Part shown: positions 1-8,994 of the stretch, piece by piece
Numbering within the stretch: position 1 is the stretch's first letter
Layout of the letters: each line of letters starts with the position of its first letter
Assembly (NCBI RefSeq): GCF_001741865.1
Contig: NZ_CP017147.1
Coordinates: 6,309,794-6,373,793 of the forward strand
Length of the DNA: 64,000 bases
DNA from: Bosea vaviloviae
GTDB taxonomy: Bacteria > Pseudomonadota > Alphaproteobacteria > Rhizobiales > Beijerinckiaceae
Direction of reading: 5' to 3'
Translations under genes and position numbers: made by a program
Notes under the pieces: model-generated
Database searches by the model: none
What the model was told of the DNA's origin: nothing
The model's input: the letters and a program-made list of their open reading frames with translations, nothing else

Positions 1-102
1 CTCCATCGCGCGCGATGCTTCCTGTTTACGTGCGTCGGCCTTGTCGAAGGCCATTTGCGCCCGCCGCTTGATTTCGTCGGCGGAGAGTCCTCGCGTCGCC
101 AT
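1..102 (-). CDS. Hypothetical protein, N-terminal part only
   Basis: An ATG on the minus strand at 102-100 opens a frame that runs off the left edge after 34 codons. It begins MATRGLSADEIKRR and continues with a charged, probably helical stretch rich in Lys, Arg, Ala and Glu. A purine-rich GGAG stands about 10 bases upstream of the ATG. I do not recognise a family. The gene points away from the DUF6481/rpsU/cspA group, separated by about 400 bases, so it is probably a separate unit. Because the C-terminal part is outside the window, no function is offered. Confidence 0.5.
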   Translation of the reverse strand, partial: MATRGLSADEIKRRAQMAFDKADARKQEASRAME

Positions 103-287
103 GGCGGCTCGCTCCGATGCTGCGCTTGAGCCGAGAGGCGAATTCGCGTTTTGGACCGTGCGGCCCGAAACGACCCGTCTCTCTGAGAGGAGGCGTGTCA
201 CGCCGGCCGAGGCGTAGGGGCCAAGGCCGGAATCGTCGACTGCCGAGCCTCCTGCCGCCGATCGGCCGCGAGCGAGAACCCCGTCAG

Positions 288-396
288 CTAGAGCGTTTTC
301 GAGCGAAGTGGATACGGGTTCGCGTGAAGAAAACGCTTTAATACAAAGAACTAGAGCGGTTGAACGATCCATTTGGATCTGAAACTGCTCTAGAGC
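288..396 (+). repeat. Interspersed palindromic repeat, family A, copy 1
   Basis: The element starts with CTAGAGCGTTTTCGAGCGAA, has a GAAGAAAACGC block and ends with GATCCATTTGGATC and CTGCTCTAG. Three further copies lie at 33155-33257 (inverted), 36581-36684 and 46249-46376. The 5' GCGTTTTC pairs with the internal GAAAACGC, and the 3' GATCC pairs with GGATC, so the RNA could form two hairpins. Such elements are common between genes in Hyphomicrobiales. The rest of 103-511 holds no gene that I can support. Confidence 0.8.
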
Positions 397-511
397 ATCG
401 TCAAGCGAGGCAGCTCGCGCCGCTTCGCCTTAAAGATAATGCGCTAAAAGTAAGAATCCAGGGCAACCGAGCGATCCAAGCGGACCGGATCGCCCTGGCA
501 ATCGTGTGATA

Positions 512-889
512 TCAGCGGCGGCCCTTGCCGGCGGCGCGGAGCTGGGCGTACTGCACGGCTTCCAGCAGCACCTTGCGCGGACGCTCGGCATCGCGGCGGG
601 CCTGCTCGGCCTTGCGGGCGGCTTCGCGAGCGATCTCGGCCAGGCGCTCTTCCTCGGCGAGGCGGGCGGCCTCGATAACGGCCAGGCGCTCGGCTTCAGC
701 CCGGGCAGCGGCCTTCTCTGCATCGCGAACCGCGCGCGCATCGGCAATGGCCTGGCGCTCCGCGCGGCGCTGCTGCATGATCGGGTCATCCGGACCCGGC
801 CTCGCCTTGAAACGCTCAAGGAGCGCCTGCTTGGCGGCCGCGGAATTGGCCTTGCGATCAGTGAAGCTGCGGTCGTTCGGGTTCTTCAA
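512..889 (-). CDS. DUF6481 family protein
   Basis: This 125-residue protein of unknown function begins MKNPNDRSFTDRKANSAAAK and then becomes a long Ala/Glu/Arg-rich helix from about residue 25 to 110, almost certainly a coiled coil. The composition and the N-terminal NPNDRSF-like motif match the small alphaproteobacterial family called DUF6481. The start is a TTG preceded six bases upstream by AGAAGG, a good Shine-Dalgarno site; no ATG lies nearby. It sits downstream of rpsU on the same strand with an 86-base gap, so it may share the rpsU transcript. There are no membrane segments or signal peptide, so it is probably cytosolic. Its role is unknown. Confidence 0.72.
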   Translation of the reverse strand: MKNPNDRSFTDRKANSAAAKQALLERFKARPGPDDPIMQQRRAERQAIADARAVRDAEKAAARAEAERLAVIEAARLAEEERLAEIAREAARKAEQARRDAERPRKVLLEAVQYAQLRAAGKGRR

Positions 890-975
890 GGCTAGCCTTC
901 TCTCGTGTTGTCACGGGCGCGATCTGTGCCCCGCGAGGGGGCAATAATCCAGATCGCGCCGAATTGGTATCCAAA

Positions 976-1239
976 TCAACGCGCAGGCGCTGCGCCTCCA
1001 GCGCGGACCGGCTTCGGCTTGGGCTTCGGCGCGGCGATCAAGCCTTCGCGCTGCATCTGCTTGCGCGCAACCTTGCGGGCGCGGCGGATGGCGTCGGCCT
1101 TTTCGCGAACGCGCTTCTCGGACGGCTTCTCATAAGCCGAACGGCGCTTCATTTCGCGGAAGACGCCTTCGCGCTGCATCTTCTTCTTCAGGACCCGGAG
1201 GGCCTGGTCGACATTATTGTCGCGGACGAGAACCTGCAT
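976..1239 (-). CDS. rpsU: 30S ribosomal protein S21
   Basis: This is bS21, a small basic protein of the 30S platform near the anti-Shine-Dalgarno end of 16S rRNA, which helps translation initiation. The 87 residues start [20 protein letters not shown], the diagnostic bS21 N-terminus, followed by the [13 protein letters not shown] motif and a strongly basic helix. The C-terminal tail, rich in Lys, Pro and Ala, is typical of alphaproteobacterial versions, which are longer than the 71-residue Escherichia coli protein. The ATG start follows a GGAGA site. It lies between cspA and the DUF6481 gene on the same strand. S21 and cold-shock genes are often neighbours in this group. Confidence 0.97.
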   Translation of the reverse strand: MQVLVRDNNVDQALRVLKKKMQREGVFREMKRRSAYEKPSEKRVREKADAIRRARKVARKQMQREGLIAAPKPKPKPVRAGGAAPAR

Positions 1240-1395
1240 GCCTGTCTCCTGCGTTTATAGTGACGGAAAAAGGGCCGGGCTATGAACCCCGACCCCTCAT
1301 CGAACCGCATCGTCGTTGGACCGGAAGGTTCAGGCGCCAGTACATCCGTGGTCGCCGAACCCAAATTCCGATGCCGACAGATGCGGCTTAGCGGC

Positions 1396-1605
1396 TCACT
1401 CAGCGCGGAGCTGGTCGGCAGACATCTTGCCCGAGCGCTTGTCCTGCACCATCTCGTAGGAGATCTTCTGACCTTCCCGGAGATCGCGCATGCCAGCGCG
1501 CTCGACGGCGCTGATGTGGACGAACACGTCCTGCCCGCCATCATCCGGCTGAATGAAGCCGAAACCCTTGGTGGAATTGAACCATTTAACTGTGCCAGCG
1601 GCCAT
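1396..1605 (-). CDS. cspA: Cold-shock protein of the CspA family
   Basis: This 69-residue single-domain nucleic-acid chaperone binds single-stranded RNA and DNA and melts secondary structure at low temperature or in stationary phase. The RNP1 motif KGFGFI is at about residues 13-18 and RNP2 VFVHIS at about 27-32, both intact, in a five-stranded OB fold. The start [18 protein letters not shown] is canonical, and GAAAGG lies upstream of the ATG. The gene is preceded by roughly 300 bases before proB, leaving room for the long 5' leader that usually regulates cspA genes. Whether this copy is cold-inducible cannot be told from sequence. Confidence 0.95.
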   Translation of the reverse strand: MAAGTVKWFNSTKGFGFIQPDDGGQDVFVHISAVERAGMRDLREGQKISYEMVQDKRSGKMSADQLRAE

Positions 1606-1741
1606 AACGAAACCTTTCGCTAAGTATGTGGGAGCGCGTGATCGCTCACGCGCAAATTTTCGATTTTTTGAGCGGTGAAGGTCGTCAGCAGGCGCACTCT
1701 CATGCGCGGGGCCACGTCGTTCGGCCTAAATATCGACAGGC

Positions 1742-1772
1742 CTCATATGGGCGCTTGAATCGCCATTGTCAA
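1742..1772 (-). promoter_or_regulatory. Candidate cspA promoter with long leader
   Basis: On the minus strand a perfect TTGACA (1772-1767) is followed after 19 bases by TATGAG (1747-1742 or one base either side). The predicted transcript would carry a leader of about 130 bases before the cspA ATG, consistent with structured cold-shock leaders. The spacing is longer than ideal, so this is tentative. Confidence 0.4.
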
Positions 1773-1911
1773 TGCAACAGCGGATGAAACCGCTATAGGC
1801 ATGGCCGCGCAGCCATCGGCGGCGCTTTACAAGCGCGCCGTTTTCGCCAACAGCCAGAGCCGCAAGTCTTGAAAGTTCAACAAGTCCTGAAAGTTCAAAC
1901 CGGTCACAGCC

Positions 1912-3036
1912 GTGAAGACGCCGTCACTGAACCAGTTCCGCCGCATCGTCGTCAAGGTCGGCTCCAGCCTGCTCGTCGACCGGGCGCGCGGCCGTTTGCG
2001 CCAGGCCTGGCTCGCCGCGCTCGCTGAGGACCTCGCCGATCTGCACCAGCGCGGCGCCGATGTGCTCGTCGTCTCATCGGGCGCGATCGCGCTCGGGCGG
2101 ACCGTGCTCGGCCTGCCCTCGGGGCCATTGCGGCTGGAGGAAAGCCAGGCGGCGGCGGCCGTCGGCCAGATCGCCCTCGCCCGGACCTGGGCCGAGGCGC
2201 TCGGCCATCACGGCCTCACTGCCGGCCAGATCCTGCTGACGCTCGCCGACACCGAGGAGCGCCGGCGCTATCTCAACGCACGCGCAACGCTGGGTCGCCT
2301 GCTCGATCTGCGCGCGATCCCCGTGATCAACGAGAACGACACCGTCGCCACCGCCGAGATCCGCTATGGCGACAATGACCGGCTCGCCGCCCGCGTCGCG
2401 ACCATGGCCGGCGCCGACCTGCTGGTGCTGTTCTCCGATATCGACGGTCTCTATACCGCCCCGCCCCTCAGCGATCCCGGCGCGCGCCATATCCCGCTGG
2501 TCGAGCGCATCACGCCGCAGATCGACGCCATGGCGGGTGGCGCTGCTTCCGAACTCTCGCGCGGCGGCATGCGCACCAAGATCGAGGCCGGCAAGATCGC
2601 GGCCGCCGGCGGCACGCATATGCTGATTGCCGACGGGCGGGGGAAGAACCCGCTCAGTGCCATCGCCGATGGCGCGCGCTGCACCTGGTTCCTGACCGCC
2701 TCCACGCCCGCGACCGCGCGGAAAACCTGGATCGCCGGCTCGCTCGAGCCACGCGGCGCGCTCCATGTCGACGAGGGCGCGGCACGAGCCCTGCGTGGCG
2801 GGGCGAGCCTGCTGCCGGTCGGCGTCAGCCGGATCGAGGGCGATTTCGCGCGCGGCGACGCCGTGCTGATCCGCGATCCGCAAGGCGCGGTGCTGGGACG
2901 CGGACTCGTCGCTTATGATGCAAACGAGGCCGCGCTGGTGCTCGGCAAGGCCTCGCGCGACATCGAGGCCGTCCTGGGTTACCCCGGCCGCGCCGAGATG
3001 ATCCACCGGGACGACATGGCCCTTGGCGTCAGCTAA
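1912..3036 (+). CDS. proB: Glutamate 5-kinase
   Basis: This enzyme phosphorylates L-glutamate to gamma-glutamyl phosphate with ATP, the first and feedback-controlled step of proline synthesis in the cytosol. The 374 residues hold an amino acid kinase domain (about 8-255) with KVGSSLLV at 15-22, VSSGAIALG near 55, NENDTVA near 140, YGDNDRLAA and SDIDGLYT near 173. A C-terminal PUA domain follows from about 285. The length matches the family. The start is a GTG at the first conserved position; no upstream ATG is in frame. proA follows 53 bases downstream. In related genomes obgE usually stands just upstream of proB; here cspA takes that place, facing the other way. Confidence 0.96.
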   Translation: MKTPSLNQFRRIVVKVGSSLLVDRARGRLRQAWLAALAEDLADLHQRGADVLVVSSGAIALGRTVLGLPSGPLRLEESQAAAAVGQIALARTWAEALGHHGLTAGQILLTLADTEERRRYLNARATLGRLLDLRAIPVINENDTVATAEIRYGDNDRLAARVATMAGADLLVLFSDIDGLYTAPPLSDPGARHIPLVERITPQIDAMAGGAASELSRGGMRTKIEAGKIAAAGGTHMLIADGRGKNPLSAIADGARCTWFLTASTPATARKTWIAGSLEPRGALHVDEGAARALRGGASLLPVGVSRIEGDFARGDAVLIRDPQGAVLGRGLVAYDANEAALVLGKASRDIEAVLGYPGRAEMIHRDDMALGVS

Positions 3037-3089
3037 GGTCTGGGCGTCGGTTAAGGTCTGAAGGCATAAAGGGTTTGGATAGGCCGGTC

Positions 3090-4397
3090 ATGACGAGCGA
3101 GAGCGCCCTGCGCGTGGTCTCTTCCGACAAGGAGCGCGGCGATGTCGCGGCGCTGATGGGCGATCTCGGCCGGCGCGCGCGCGCCGCCGCGCGCCTGATC
3201 GCGCTCGCCCCGGCGACGAAGCGCGACGCCGCGCTCGTCGCGATGGCCGCGGCCCTGTGCGCCAATGCGGCAGAGATCCTCGCAGCCAACGCGCTCGACA
3301 TCGCCGACGCCAAGGCCAATGGCCAGAACGCCGCCTTCATCGACCGGCTGCTGCTCGACCAGGCCCGCCTCGACGGCGTGGCCGAGGCCGTCGCGTCCGT
3401 GGCTGCCCTGCCTGACCCGGTCGGCCGCGTGCTGGCGAGCTGGACGCAGCCCAATGGCTTGCGCTTCGAGCGTGTCGCGACACCGCTCGGCGTCATCGCG
3501 GTGATCTTCGAGAGCCGCCCCAATGTCACGGCCGATGCCGGCGCGCTCTGCCTGAAGAGCGGCAACGCCGCGATTCTGCGCGCCGGCTCCGACAGTTTCC
3601 GCACCTCCTCGGCGATCGCCGCCGCTCTGCGCCAGGGGCTGGAGGCGGCGGGTTTGCCGGCCGACGCGATCCAGCTCGTGCCGACCCGTGACCGCGCGGC
3701 AGTCGGCGAAATCCTCAAGGGCCTCGACGGCCATGTCGACGTCGTCGTGCCGCGCGGGGGGAAAAGCCTCGTCGCCCGCGTCCAGAGCGATGCCCGCGTG
3801 CCGGTCTTCGCCCATCTCGACGGCAACTGCCATGTCTATGTCCATGCCAGCGCCGATCTCGCCATGGCCCGCGAGATCACCCTCAACGCCAAGCTGCGCC
3901 GCACCGGCGTCTGCGGCGCGGCCGAGACCCTGCTGGTCGACGAGGCCTGCGCGGCGACGCATCTCGCCCCGCTGGTCACCGCCCTGCTCGACGCCGGCTG
4001 CGCCGTGCGCGGCGACGCCGCGACGCAAGAACTCGACGCCCGCGTCACCCCCGCGACCGAGCAGGATTGGGCGACGGAATTCCTCGACCGCATCATCGCG
4101 GTGAAGCTCGTCGCAGGGCTCGACGCCGCGATCGACCATATCGAGCGCTATGGTTCGCACCATACCGAGGCGATCGTCGCCGACGACGCGGCTGCCGCCC
4201 GGCGCTTCCTCGCCGAGGTCGATTCGGCGATCGTGCTGCACAATGCCTCGACCCAGTTCGCCGATGGCGGCGAATTCGGCTTCGGCGCCGAGATCGGCAT
4301 CGCGACGGGGCGCATGCATGCGCGCGGGCCTGTCGGCGTCGAGCAGCTCTGCTCGTTCAAATATCGTGTCCATGGCGACGGCCAGATTCGTTCGTGA
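3090..4397 (+). CDS. proA: Gamma-glutamyl phosphate reductase
   Basis: This NADPH-dependent enzyme reduces gamma-glutamyl phosphate to glutamate 5-semialdehyde, the second step of proline synthesis. It is an aldehyde-dehydrogenase-fold protein of 435 residues. The catalytic cysteine is in [10 protein letters not shown] at about residue 275, and the nucleotide-binding part carries [13 protein letters not shown] chose the ATG at 3090 ([12 protein letters not shown]); a TTG five codons upstream (3075) is possible. Its stop overlaps the GTG of nadD in a GTGA junction, which suggests translational coupling. It forms one transcription unit with proB, and the two enzymes act together because the acyl phosphate is unstable. 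Confidence 0.95.
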   Translation: MTSESALRVVSSDKERGDVAALMGDLGRRARAAARLIALAPATKRDAALVAMAAALCANAAEILAANALDIADAKANGQNAAFIDRLLLDQARLDGVAEAVASVAALPDPVGRVLASWTQPNGLRFERVATPLGVIAVIFESRPNVTADAGALCLKSGNAAILRAGSDSFRTSSAIAAALRQGLEAAGLPADAIQLVPTRDRAAVGEILKGLDGHVDVVVPRGGKSLVARVQSDARVPVFAHLDGNCHVYVHASADLAMAREITLNAKLRRTGVCGAAETLLVDEACAATHLAPLVTALLDAGCAVRGDAATQELDARVTPATEQDWATEFLDRIIAVKLVAGLDAAIDHIERYGSHHTEAIVADDAAAARRFLAEVDSAIVLHNASTQFADGGEFGFGAEIGIATGRMHARGPVGVEQLCSFKYRVHGDGQIRS

Positions 4398-5023
4398 CGC
4401 AGAATCTTGCCTTGAGCAGCGATCACCTGCGGCTGCCGCCCCATGCGCCGGGCCTGCGCATCGGCCTGTTCGGCGGGAGCTTCAACCCGGCCCATGACGG
4501 CCACCGCATGGCGAGCCTGACCGCGCTGCGCCGGCTCCAGCTCGACCGCGTCTGGTGGCTGGTGACGCCCGGCAACCCGCTCAAGGACAACGCCGCCCTG
4601 CCGCCTTTGGCTGAGCGCGTCGCCTTCGGGCGCGAGATCGCCGACCATGCCCGCATCCATGTCACCGGGATCGAGGCGCGGCTGCGCACCCGCTACACCG
4701 CCGACACGCTGCGCGCGCTGAAGCTGCGCTGCCCCGGCGTCCACTTCGTCTGGCTGATGGGCTCGGACAATCTCGCCAGCTTCCATCGCTGGAACGAGTG
4801 GCGCGCGATCGCCCGGATGATGCCGATCGCGATCATCGACCGGCCGGGTTCGACCCATAGCTCGGTCGCCTCGCCCGCCGCCAACTGGCTCTCGCGCTGG
4901 CGGATTTCGGAAAGCCAGGGCGCCGCGCTCGCCGATGCGAAGCCGCCGGCCTGGATCTTCCTGCACGGCCGCCGCTCCGGCCTCTCCTCCACGCAATTAC
5001 GCGAACAGGCCGAATCCGATTGA
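4394..5023 (+). CDS. nadD: Nicotinate-nucleotide adenylyltransferase
   Basis: It transfers AMP from ATP to nicotinate mononucleotide, giving deamido-NAD in the NAD biosynthesis pathway. The nucleotidyltransferase motif [11 protein letters not shown] is at residues 27-37, including the HxGH pair that binds ATP. The second motif SSTQLRE lies near the C-terminus. The GTG start overlaps the proA stop; the N-terminal 20 residues before the core strand LRIGLFGG vary in this group. The predicted length of 209 residues fits the family. nadD next to rsfS is a widely conserved bacterial arrangement, supporting the assignment. Confidence 0.93.
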   Translation: MTQNLALSSDHLRLPPHAPGLRIGLFGGSFNPAHDGHRMASLTALRRLQLDRVWWLVTPGNPLKDNAALPPLAERVAFGREIADHARIHVTGIEARLRTRYTADTLRALKLRCPGVHFVWLMGSDNLASFHRWNEWRAIARMMPIAIIDRPGSTHSSVASPAANWLSRWRISESQGAALADAKPPAWIFLHGRRSGLSSTQLREQAESD

Positions 5024-5147
5024 ATTTTAGCCCCGCTGAGCGTAATTTGATCAGGTCGCGCTGTGAGCGCGTCGTGATCGAGAGGATACGGAACTGAACC
5101 GTTCAACCCTTGGTGAAGCCGAGCCCAAGCCGCTTCCCCAGGCCGCT

Positions 5148-5504
5148 GTGTCGGAAAACCCATCCGCCGACAGCGTAGCCCTCGCATTGCATGTTCTCGA
5201 AGAGATGAAGGCCGAAGACGTCACGGTCATCGACCTTGTCGGCAAGACCTCACTGGCTGATGCGATGATCATCGCGTCGGGCCGGGTGAACCGTCATGTC
5301 GCCTCCATCGCCGACAGCCTGGTCGAAGCCCTCAAGGCGTCGGGCCTGCCCACGCCCAAGGTCGAGGGCATGCCGGCCTGCGACTGGGTGCTGATCGACA
5401 CCGGCGACATCATCGTCCACGTCTTCCGCCCGGAAGTGCGCCAGTTCTACAATCTCGAGAAGATGTGGGGCGCCGACAGGCCCAACGAGCGCCTCGTCAG
5501 CTGA
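5148..5504 (+). CDS. rsfS: Ribosomal silencing factor RsfS
   Basis: RsfS (DUF143, Iojap family) binds ribosomal protein uL14 and blocks subunit joining under starvation. The 118-residue protein has the family hallmarks: EEMKAEDVTVIDL, the SLADAMIIASG loop, DWVLIDTGDIIVHVF and the terminal YNLEKMWG. The GTG at 5148 is the only normal start before the conserved core; a CTG 18 codons upstream would give a longer form. It lies 124 bases after nadD and is followed by a strong hairpin before rlmH. The conserved nadD-rsfS-rlmH order supports the call. Confidence 0.94.
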   Translation: MSENPSADSVALALHVLEEMKAEDVTVIDLVGKTSLADAMIIASGRVNRHVASIADSLVEALKASGLPTPKVEGMPACDWVLIDTGDIIVHVFRPEVRQFYNLEKMWGADRPNERLVS

Positions 5505-5509
5505 CCAAC

Positions 5510-5548
5510 GCAGAATGCGAAAAGCGGGAACCGGTTTTCGCATTCTGC
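5510..5548. terminator. Perfect 14-bp hairpin between rsfS and rlmH
   Basis: GCAGAATGCGAAAA (5510-5523) is exactly complementary to TTTTCGCATTCTGC (5535-5548), with an 11-base loop. There is no T-run after it, so it may be an attenuator, an mRNA-end stabiliser or a small repeat element rather than a classical terminator. Confidence 0.6.
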
Positions 5549-5579
5549 TCCAACGTTCCAGAACGAGAGACGCGCGCCG

Positions 5580-6059
5580 TTGCGCCTCGCCATCATCGCC
5601 ATAGGCCGGCTCAAGGACGGGCCGGAACGTGAGTTGTGCGAGCGCTATCGCGAGCGCGCGCTGGCGCTCGGCCGCGGATTGGGCCTGTCCGGCCCGGAAA
5701 TCGTCGAGCTCGCCGAGAGCCGCGGCCGCCGGCCCGACGAGCGCAAGCGCGACGAGGCCCAGGCCATCACCGCCAAGCTCACGCCCGGACTTCTGATCGC
5801 GCTCGACGAGCGCGGCCGCAGCCTGACCAGCGACGCCTTTGCGGCCAGGATAGCCACTGCACGCGATGCCGGCACGGCAGCCGCCAGCCTCGTCATCGGC
5901 GGCGCCGACGGGCTCAGCGATGAGATCCGCGACCGGGCCGATCTGACGATCGCGTTCGGGGCCTTGACCATCCCGCACCAGATCGTGCGCGCGCTGGCGC
6001 TCGAACAGCTCTACAGAGCCATGACGATCATCGCCGGACACCCTTATCATCGCGCATGA
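5580..6059 (+). CDS. rlmH: 23S rRNA pseudouridine-1915 N3-methyltransferase
   Basis: RlmH is a SPOUT methyltransferase that methylates pseudouridine 1915 of 23S rRNA on assembled 70S ribosomes. The 159 residues start MRLAIIAIGRLKDGPERELC. They show the SAM-binding trefoil-knot motif LVIGGADGLS near residue 105, the SLTSDAFA element and the C-terminal ALEQLYRAMTI plus HPYHRA, all typical. The start is a TTG; no ATG is available at the conserved N-terminus. The stop overlaps the ATG of the next gene (ATGA), so it is probably cotranslated with the EnvC-like gene. Confidence 0.95.
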   Translation: MRLAIIAIGRLKDGPERELCERYRERALALGRGLGLSGPEIVELAESRGRRPDERKRDEAQAITAKLTPGLLIALDERGRSLTSDAFAARIATARDAGTAAASLVIGGADGLSDEIRDRADLTIAFGALTIPHQIVRALALEQLYRAMTIIAGHPYHRA

Positions 6060-7480
6060 AACTATTCCGGCCCCTGATTCGCGGATGGCGCAGCCCGGCC
6101 CGCCCACGGCATCGCGGCATGCCGGATAAAGGCTTCCGCACATCCTATAGGCAGGCCCGCAAAGCCCTTACTGCCCTGTCGCTGGCCCTGTTCATCGCCT
6201 CTCTTCCTGCCGCCGCTCAATCCCCCGATCCCGAGCAATTGACCCGCGAGGCACAGGCCAAGCAGGTCGAGAAACAGGCCCGCGAGGCCGAACTCAAGGC
6301 GATCGAGCAGCGCCTGGCCGGCAATGCCGAGGCGCGCGGCAAGCTGGAGGCGGAGATCGCCGGCATCCGCGCCGACCGCGCCGCCCTCAACAAGGCCCTG
6401 CTCGAGGCGACCCAGCGCACCCAGGCCGTCGAGCGGCGCATCGGCGCGATCGAGGACAGGCTCGGCCTGCTGCAATCCAGCGAAGCGGCGATCCGGCGCT
6501 CGCTCGAAGGCCGGCGCGGCTTGATCTCCGAAGTGCTGGCGGCGCTGCAGCGCATCGGCCGGCGTCCGCCGCCGGCGGTGCTGGTGCGCCCCGAGGATAT
6601 TCTGGAAGCGGTGCGGGCCTCGATGCTGCTGGGCGCGGTCGTGCCCGATCTGCGCCAGGAAATCGAGATCCTGGGTTCCGATCTCGGCGAACTGGTGCGC
6701 TTGCGCGAGAACATCACCGGGGACCGTAAGGCCATCACCACCGAGCTGGAGGGCCTGGCGACGGAACGTCAGCGCCTGGCCTCGCTGATCGAGGCCAGGC
6801 GCGAGCGTGAAACGGGCGCCGCGCGCGACGTCGAGGAGCAGCGCAGCGTCGGTGGCGAGCTCGCGGCGCAAGCGCGCTCCCTGCGCGATTTTGTCGAGCG
6901 CATGGAAAAAGAGATCTCGACGGCCAATCGCGCCGCCGAGACCGCGCGCCAGGCCCTCGAATCGGAAACCCGCGAGCAGCGCCAGCGCATGGCCGCGCTC
7001 GCCTTCAAGGACCCCGCACGGCTCGCGCCCAAGATCGCCTTCGCCGAGGCACGGGGCTTGCTTCCCCTGCCGGCGGCGGGATCACAATTGCGTGGTTTCG
7101 GCGAAAGTGACGGCGCAGGCGGCACGACGCGTGGAATATCTGTGAGTACGCGGCCCAATGCCCTAGTTTCGGCACCTTCGGACGCTTGGGTGGTTTATGC
7201 GGGTCCCTTCCGCTCCTTCGGGCAACTCTTGATCCTGAATGCCGGCGGGGGGTACTATTTGCTGCTGGCCGGAATGCAGCGCATCGATGTATCGCTGAAT
7301 CAGTTCGTCCTCGCGGGGGAACCGGTTGCGGTGATGGGCGAAACGTCGGAAGCTGCCGCGACGATCGTAGGTTCTGGGACCGGACAACCGGTTCTTTATA
7401 TAGAGTTCAGAAAAGACGGCGTTTCGGTCGATCCGGCGCCGTGGTGGACGAAATCGCAAGGCGAAAAGGTTCGCGGATGA
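6056..7480 (+). CDS. EnvC-like murein hydrolase activator (degenerate M23 domain)
   Basis: This periplasmic protein of 474 residues probably activates amidases that split septal peptidoglycan. A basic N-terminus precedes a hydrophobic segment (about residues 36-54) ending AAAQ, a likely signal peptide. Long coiled coils occupy about 60-310, and a LytM/M23-like domain lies at about 365-470. The zinc HxH site is absent: where it is expected the sequence reads GGGYYLLLAGM. This points to an activator like EnvC rather than an active endopeptidase. Its ATG overlaps the rlmH stop and its own stop overlaps the ATG of ctpA, so the three genes are tightly coupled. An EnvC homologue next to a CtpA protease recurs in Proteobacteria. 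Confidence 0.85.
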   Translation: MKLFRPLIRGWRSPARPRHRGMPDKGFRTSYRQARKALTALSLALFIASLPAAAQSPDPEQLTREAQAKQVEKQAREAELKAIEQRLAGNAEARGKLEAEIAGIRADRAALNKALLEATQRTQAVERRIGAIEDRLGLLQSSEAAIRRSLEGRRGLISEVLAALQRIGRRPPPAVLVRPEDILEAVRASMLLGAVVPDLRQEIEILGSDLGELVRLRENITGDRKAITTELEGLATERQRLASLIEARRERETGAARDVEEQRSVGGELAAQARSLRDFVERMEKEISTANRAAETARQALESETREQRQRMAALAFKDPARLAPKIAFAEARGLLPLPAAGSQLRGFGESDGAGGTTRGISVSTRPNALVSAPSDAWVVYAGPFRSFGQLLILNAGGGYYLLLAGMQRIDVSLNQFVLAGEPVAVMGETSEAAATIVGSGTGQPVLYIEFRKDGVSVDPAPWWTKSQGEKVRG

Positions 7481-8823
7481 TGCGCAAGGTTTCCCTCGTT
7501 TTCGCCGGTGCGGTCATGGGCGCCGGCCTGACCGGTCTGGTCACCCAGACAAAGCTGTTCACCTCGACCAGCGCGGTCGCGGCCTCCGCCGAGGTCTATC
7601 GCAGTCTCAACCTGTTCGGTGACATCTTCGAGAAGATCCGCACCGATTATGTCGAGAAGCCGGATGAACAGAAGCTGATCGAGGCCGCGATCAACGGCAT
7701 GGTCTCCTCGCTCGATCCGCATTCGGGCTATCTCGACGCCAAGAGCTTCCGCGACATGGACACCGACATGCGCGGCCAGTTCGGCGGGCTCGGCATCGAG
7801 GTCACGATGGAGGACGGCGTCCTCAAGGTCGCCAAGCCGATCCGCGACACGCCCGCCTCCAAGGCCGGCATCCTCTCCAACGACATCATCCGCCAGATCG
7901 ACGGCGACGAGGTCAAGGGCCTGAGCCTGACCCAGGCCGTGGAGAAGATGCGCGGCATCATCAACACCCAGGTCAAGCTCAAGATCGAGCGCCCGGGCAA
8001 GACCGACCCGCTCGAATTCACCCTGACCCGCACGACCATCGTGGTGCCGGCGGTCGAGGAACGCGTCGAGAACGACGTCGGCTATATCCGCATCGGCACC
8101 TTCAGCGAACAGACCTATGAGGGCCTGCGCAAGGGCATCGAGAAGGTCAACACCGAGATCGGCAAGGACAAGATCAAGGGCTACGTCATCGACCTCCGCA
8201 ACAATCGCGGCGGCCGTCTCGACCAGTCCGTGCTGGTCTCCAACGCCTTCCTCGAGCGCGGCAAGATCGTCTCGACGCGCGGCCGCAACGCCGAGGAGAC
8301 GCAGGTCTTTAACGCCAAGCCCGGCGGCGACCTGACCAAGGGCAAGCCCGTCGTGGTGCTGATCAACGGCTCCTCCGCCTCGGCCGCCGAGATCGTCGCC
8401 GGCGCGCTGCAGGACCACAAGCGCGCGACCATCATGGGCACGCGCTCCTTCGGCAAGGGCTCGGTCCAGACCGTGATCCCGCTCGGCGCCAATGGCGGCC
8501 TGCGCCTGACCACGGCGCGCTACTACACCCCATCCGGCAACTCGATCCAGGCCAAGGGCATCACGCCCGATGTCGAGGTCGCGCAGGAGATCCCGGCCGA
8601 GCTCAAGGACAAGCTCGGCGAGAACAAGGGCGAGGCTTCGCTCAAGGGCCATCTCAAGACGGTCGACGGCAAGGAAGAGCAGTCCGGCTCGGCCTCCTAC
8701 GTGCCCAACGATCCGTTGAAGGACACGCAGCTGATCGCGGCGCTCGACCTGCTGCGCGGCGTCAAGAAGGACGCCGCCGCGCCTGCCCCGACGCCCACCC
8801 CCGAGGCGCCGAAGCCGAACTGA
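7477..8823 (+). CDS. ctpA: Carboxy-terminal processing protease, S41 family
   Basis: This is a periplasmic serine protease that trims C-termini and degrades cell-wall enzymes or their activators. The 448 residues contain an N-terminal membrane or signal segment (about 5-25), a helical region, a PDZ domain at about 100-175 and the S41 core. The catalytic dyad is visible: Ser302 in GSSASAAE and Lys327 in RSFGKGSVQT, 25 residues apart as usual. The first ATG of an ATGATG pair overlaps the stop of the EnvC-like gene. The tail from about 425 is Ala/Pro-rich. Two hairpins follow the stop codon and probably end the transcript. Confidence 0.94.
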   Translation: MMRKVSLVFAGAVMGAGLTGLVTQTKLFTSTSAVAASAEVYRSLNLFGDIFEKIRTDYVEKPDEQKLIEAAINGMVSSLDPHSGYLDAKSFRDMDTDMRGQFGGLGIEVTMEDGVLKVAKPIRDTPASKAGILSNDIIRQIDGDEVKGLSLTQAVEKMRGIINTQVKLKIERPGKTDPLEFTLTRTTIVVPAVEERVENDVGYIRIGTFSEQTYEGLRKGIEKVNTEIGKDKIKGYVIDLRNNRGGRLDQSVLVSNAFLERGKIVSTRGRNAEETQVFNAKPGGDLTKGKPVVVLINGSSASAAEIVAGALQDHKRATIMGTRSFGKGSVQTVIPLGANGGLRLTTARYYTPSGNSIQAKGITPDVEVAQEIPAELKDKLGENKGEASLKGHLKTVDGKEEQSGSASYVPNDPLKDTQLIAALDLLRGVKKDAAAPAPTPTPEAPKPN

Positions 8824-8836
8824 GCACGGGAGACGC

Positions 8837-8909
8837 GCCGCCCGGCACTCGACGGGCGGCTCGCCACACGACAAGACTAGACGCGCGGGCCGTTGATTCG
8901 GGCCGCGCG
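8837..8909 (+). terminator. Two GC hairpins after ctpA
   Basis: GCCGCCCG at 8837-8844 pairs perfectly with CGGGCGGC at 8853-8860. A second, imperfect hairpin (CGCGCGG with CCGCGCG) spans about 8882-8909. Neither has a clear T-run. They lie in the 171-base gap between ctpA and the next gene and are the best termination candidates there. Confidence 0.45.
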
Positions 8910-8994
8910 ATCGTGCTGCCGGGAACCGGACCCGCTCTCGGGGACCAGCATGCTTGCTTCAGGTCTTTGCTCTCTTAGCTGAGGACGGCTGCCC

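Noticed and set aside
117..341. Plus-strand 74-codon frame at the left end
   Set aside because: Its last third is the family A repeat and the rest is Arg-rich low-complexity translation; no start signal is visible.
2074..3006. Long minus-strand frame opposite proB, and similar frames opposite proA, ctpA, paaZ and the aconitase-like gene
   Set aside because: High GC leaves long open antisense frames. They lack ribosome binding sites, show repetitive Arg/Gly/Asp composition, and the sense frames encode clear protein families.
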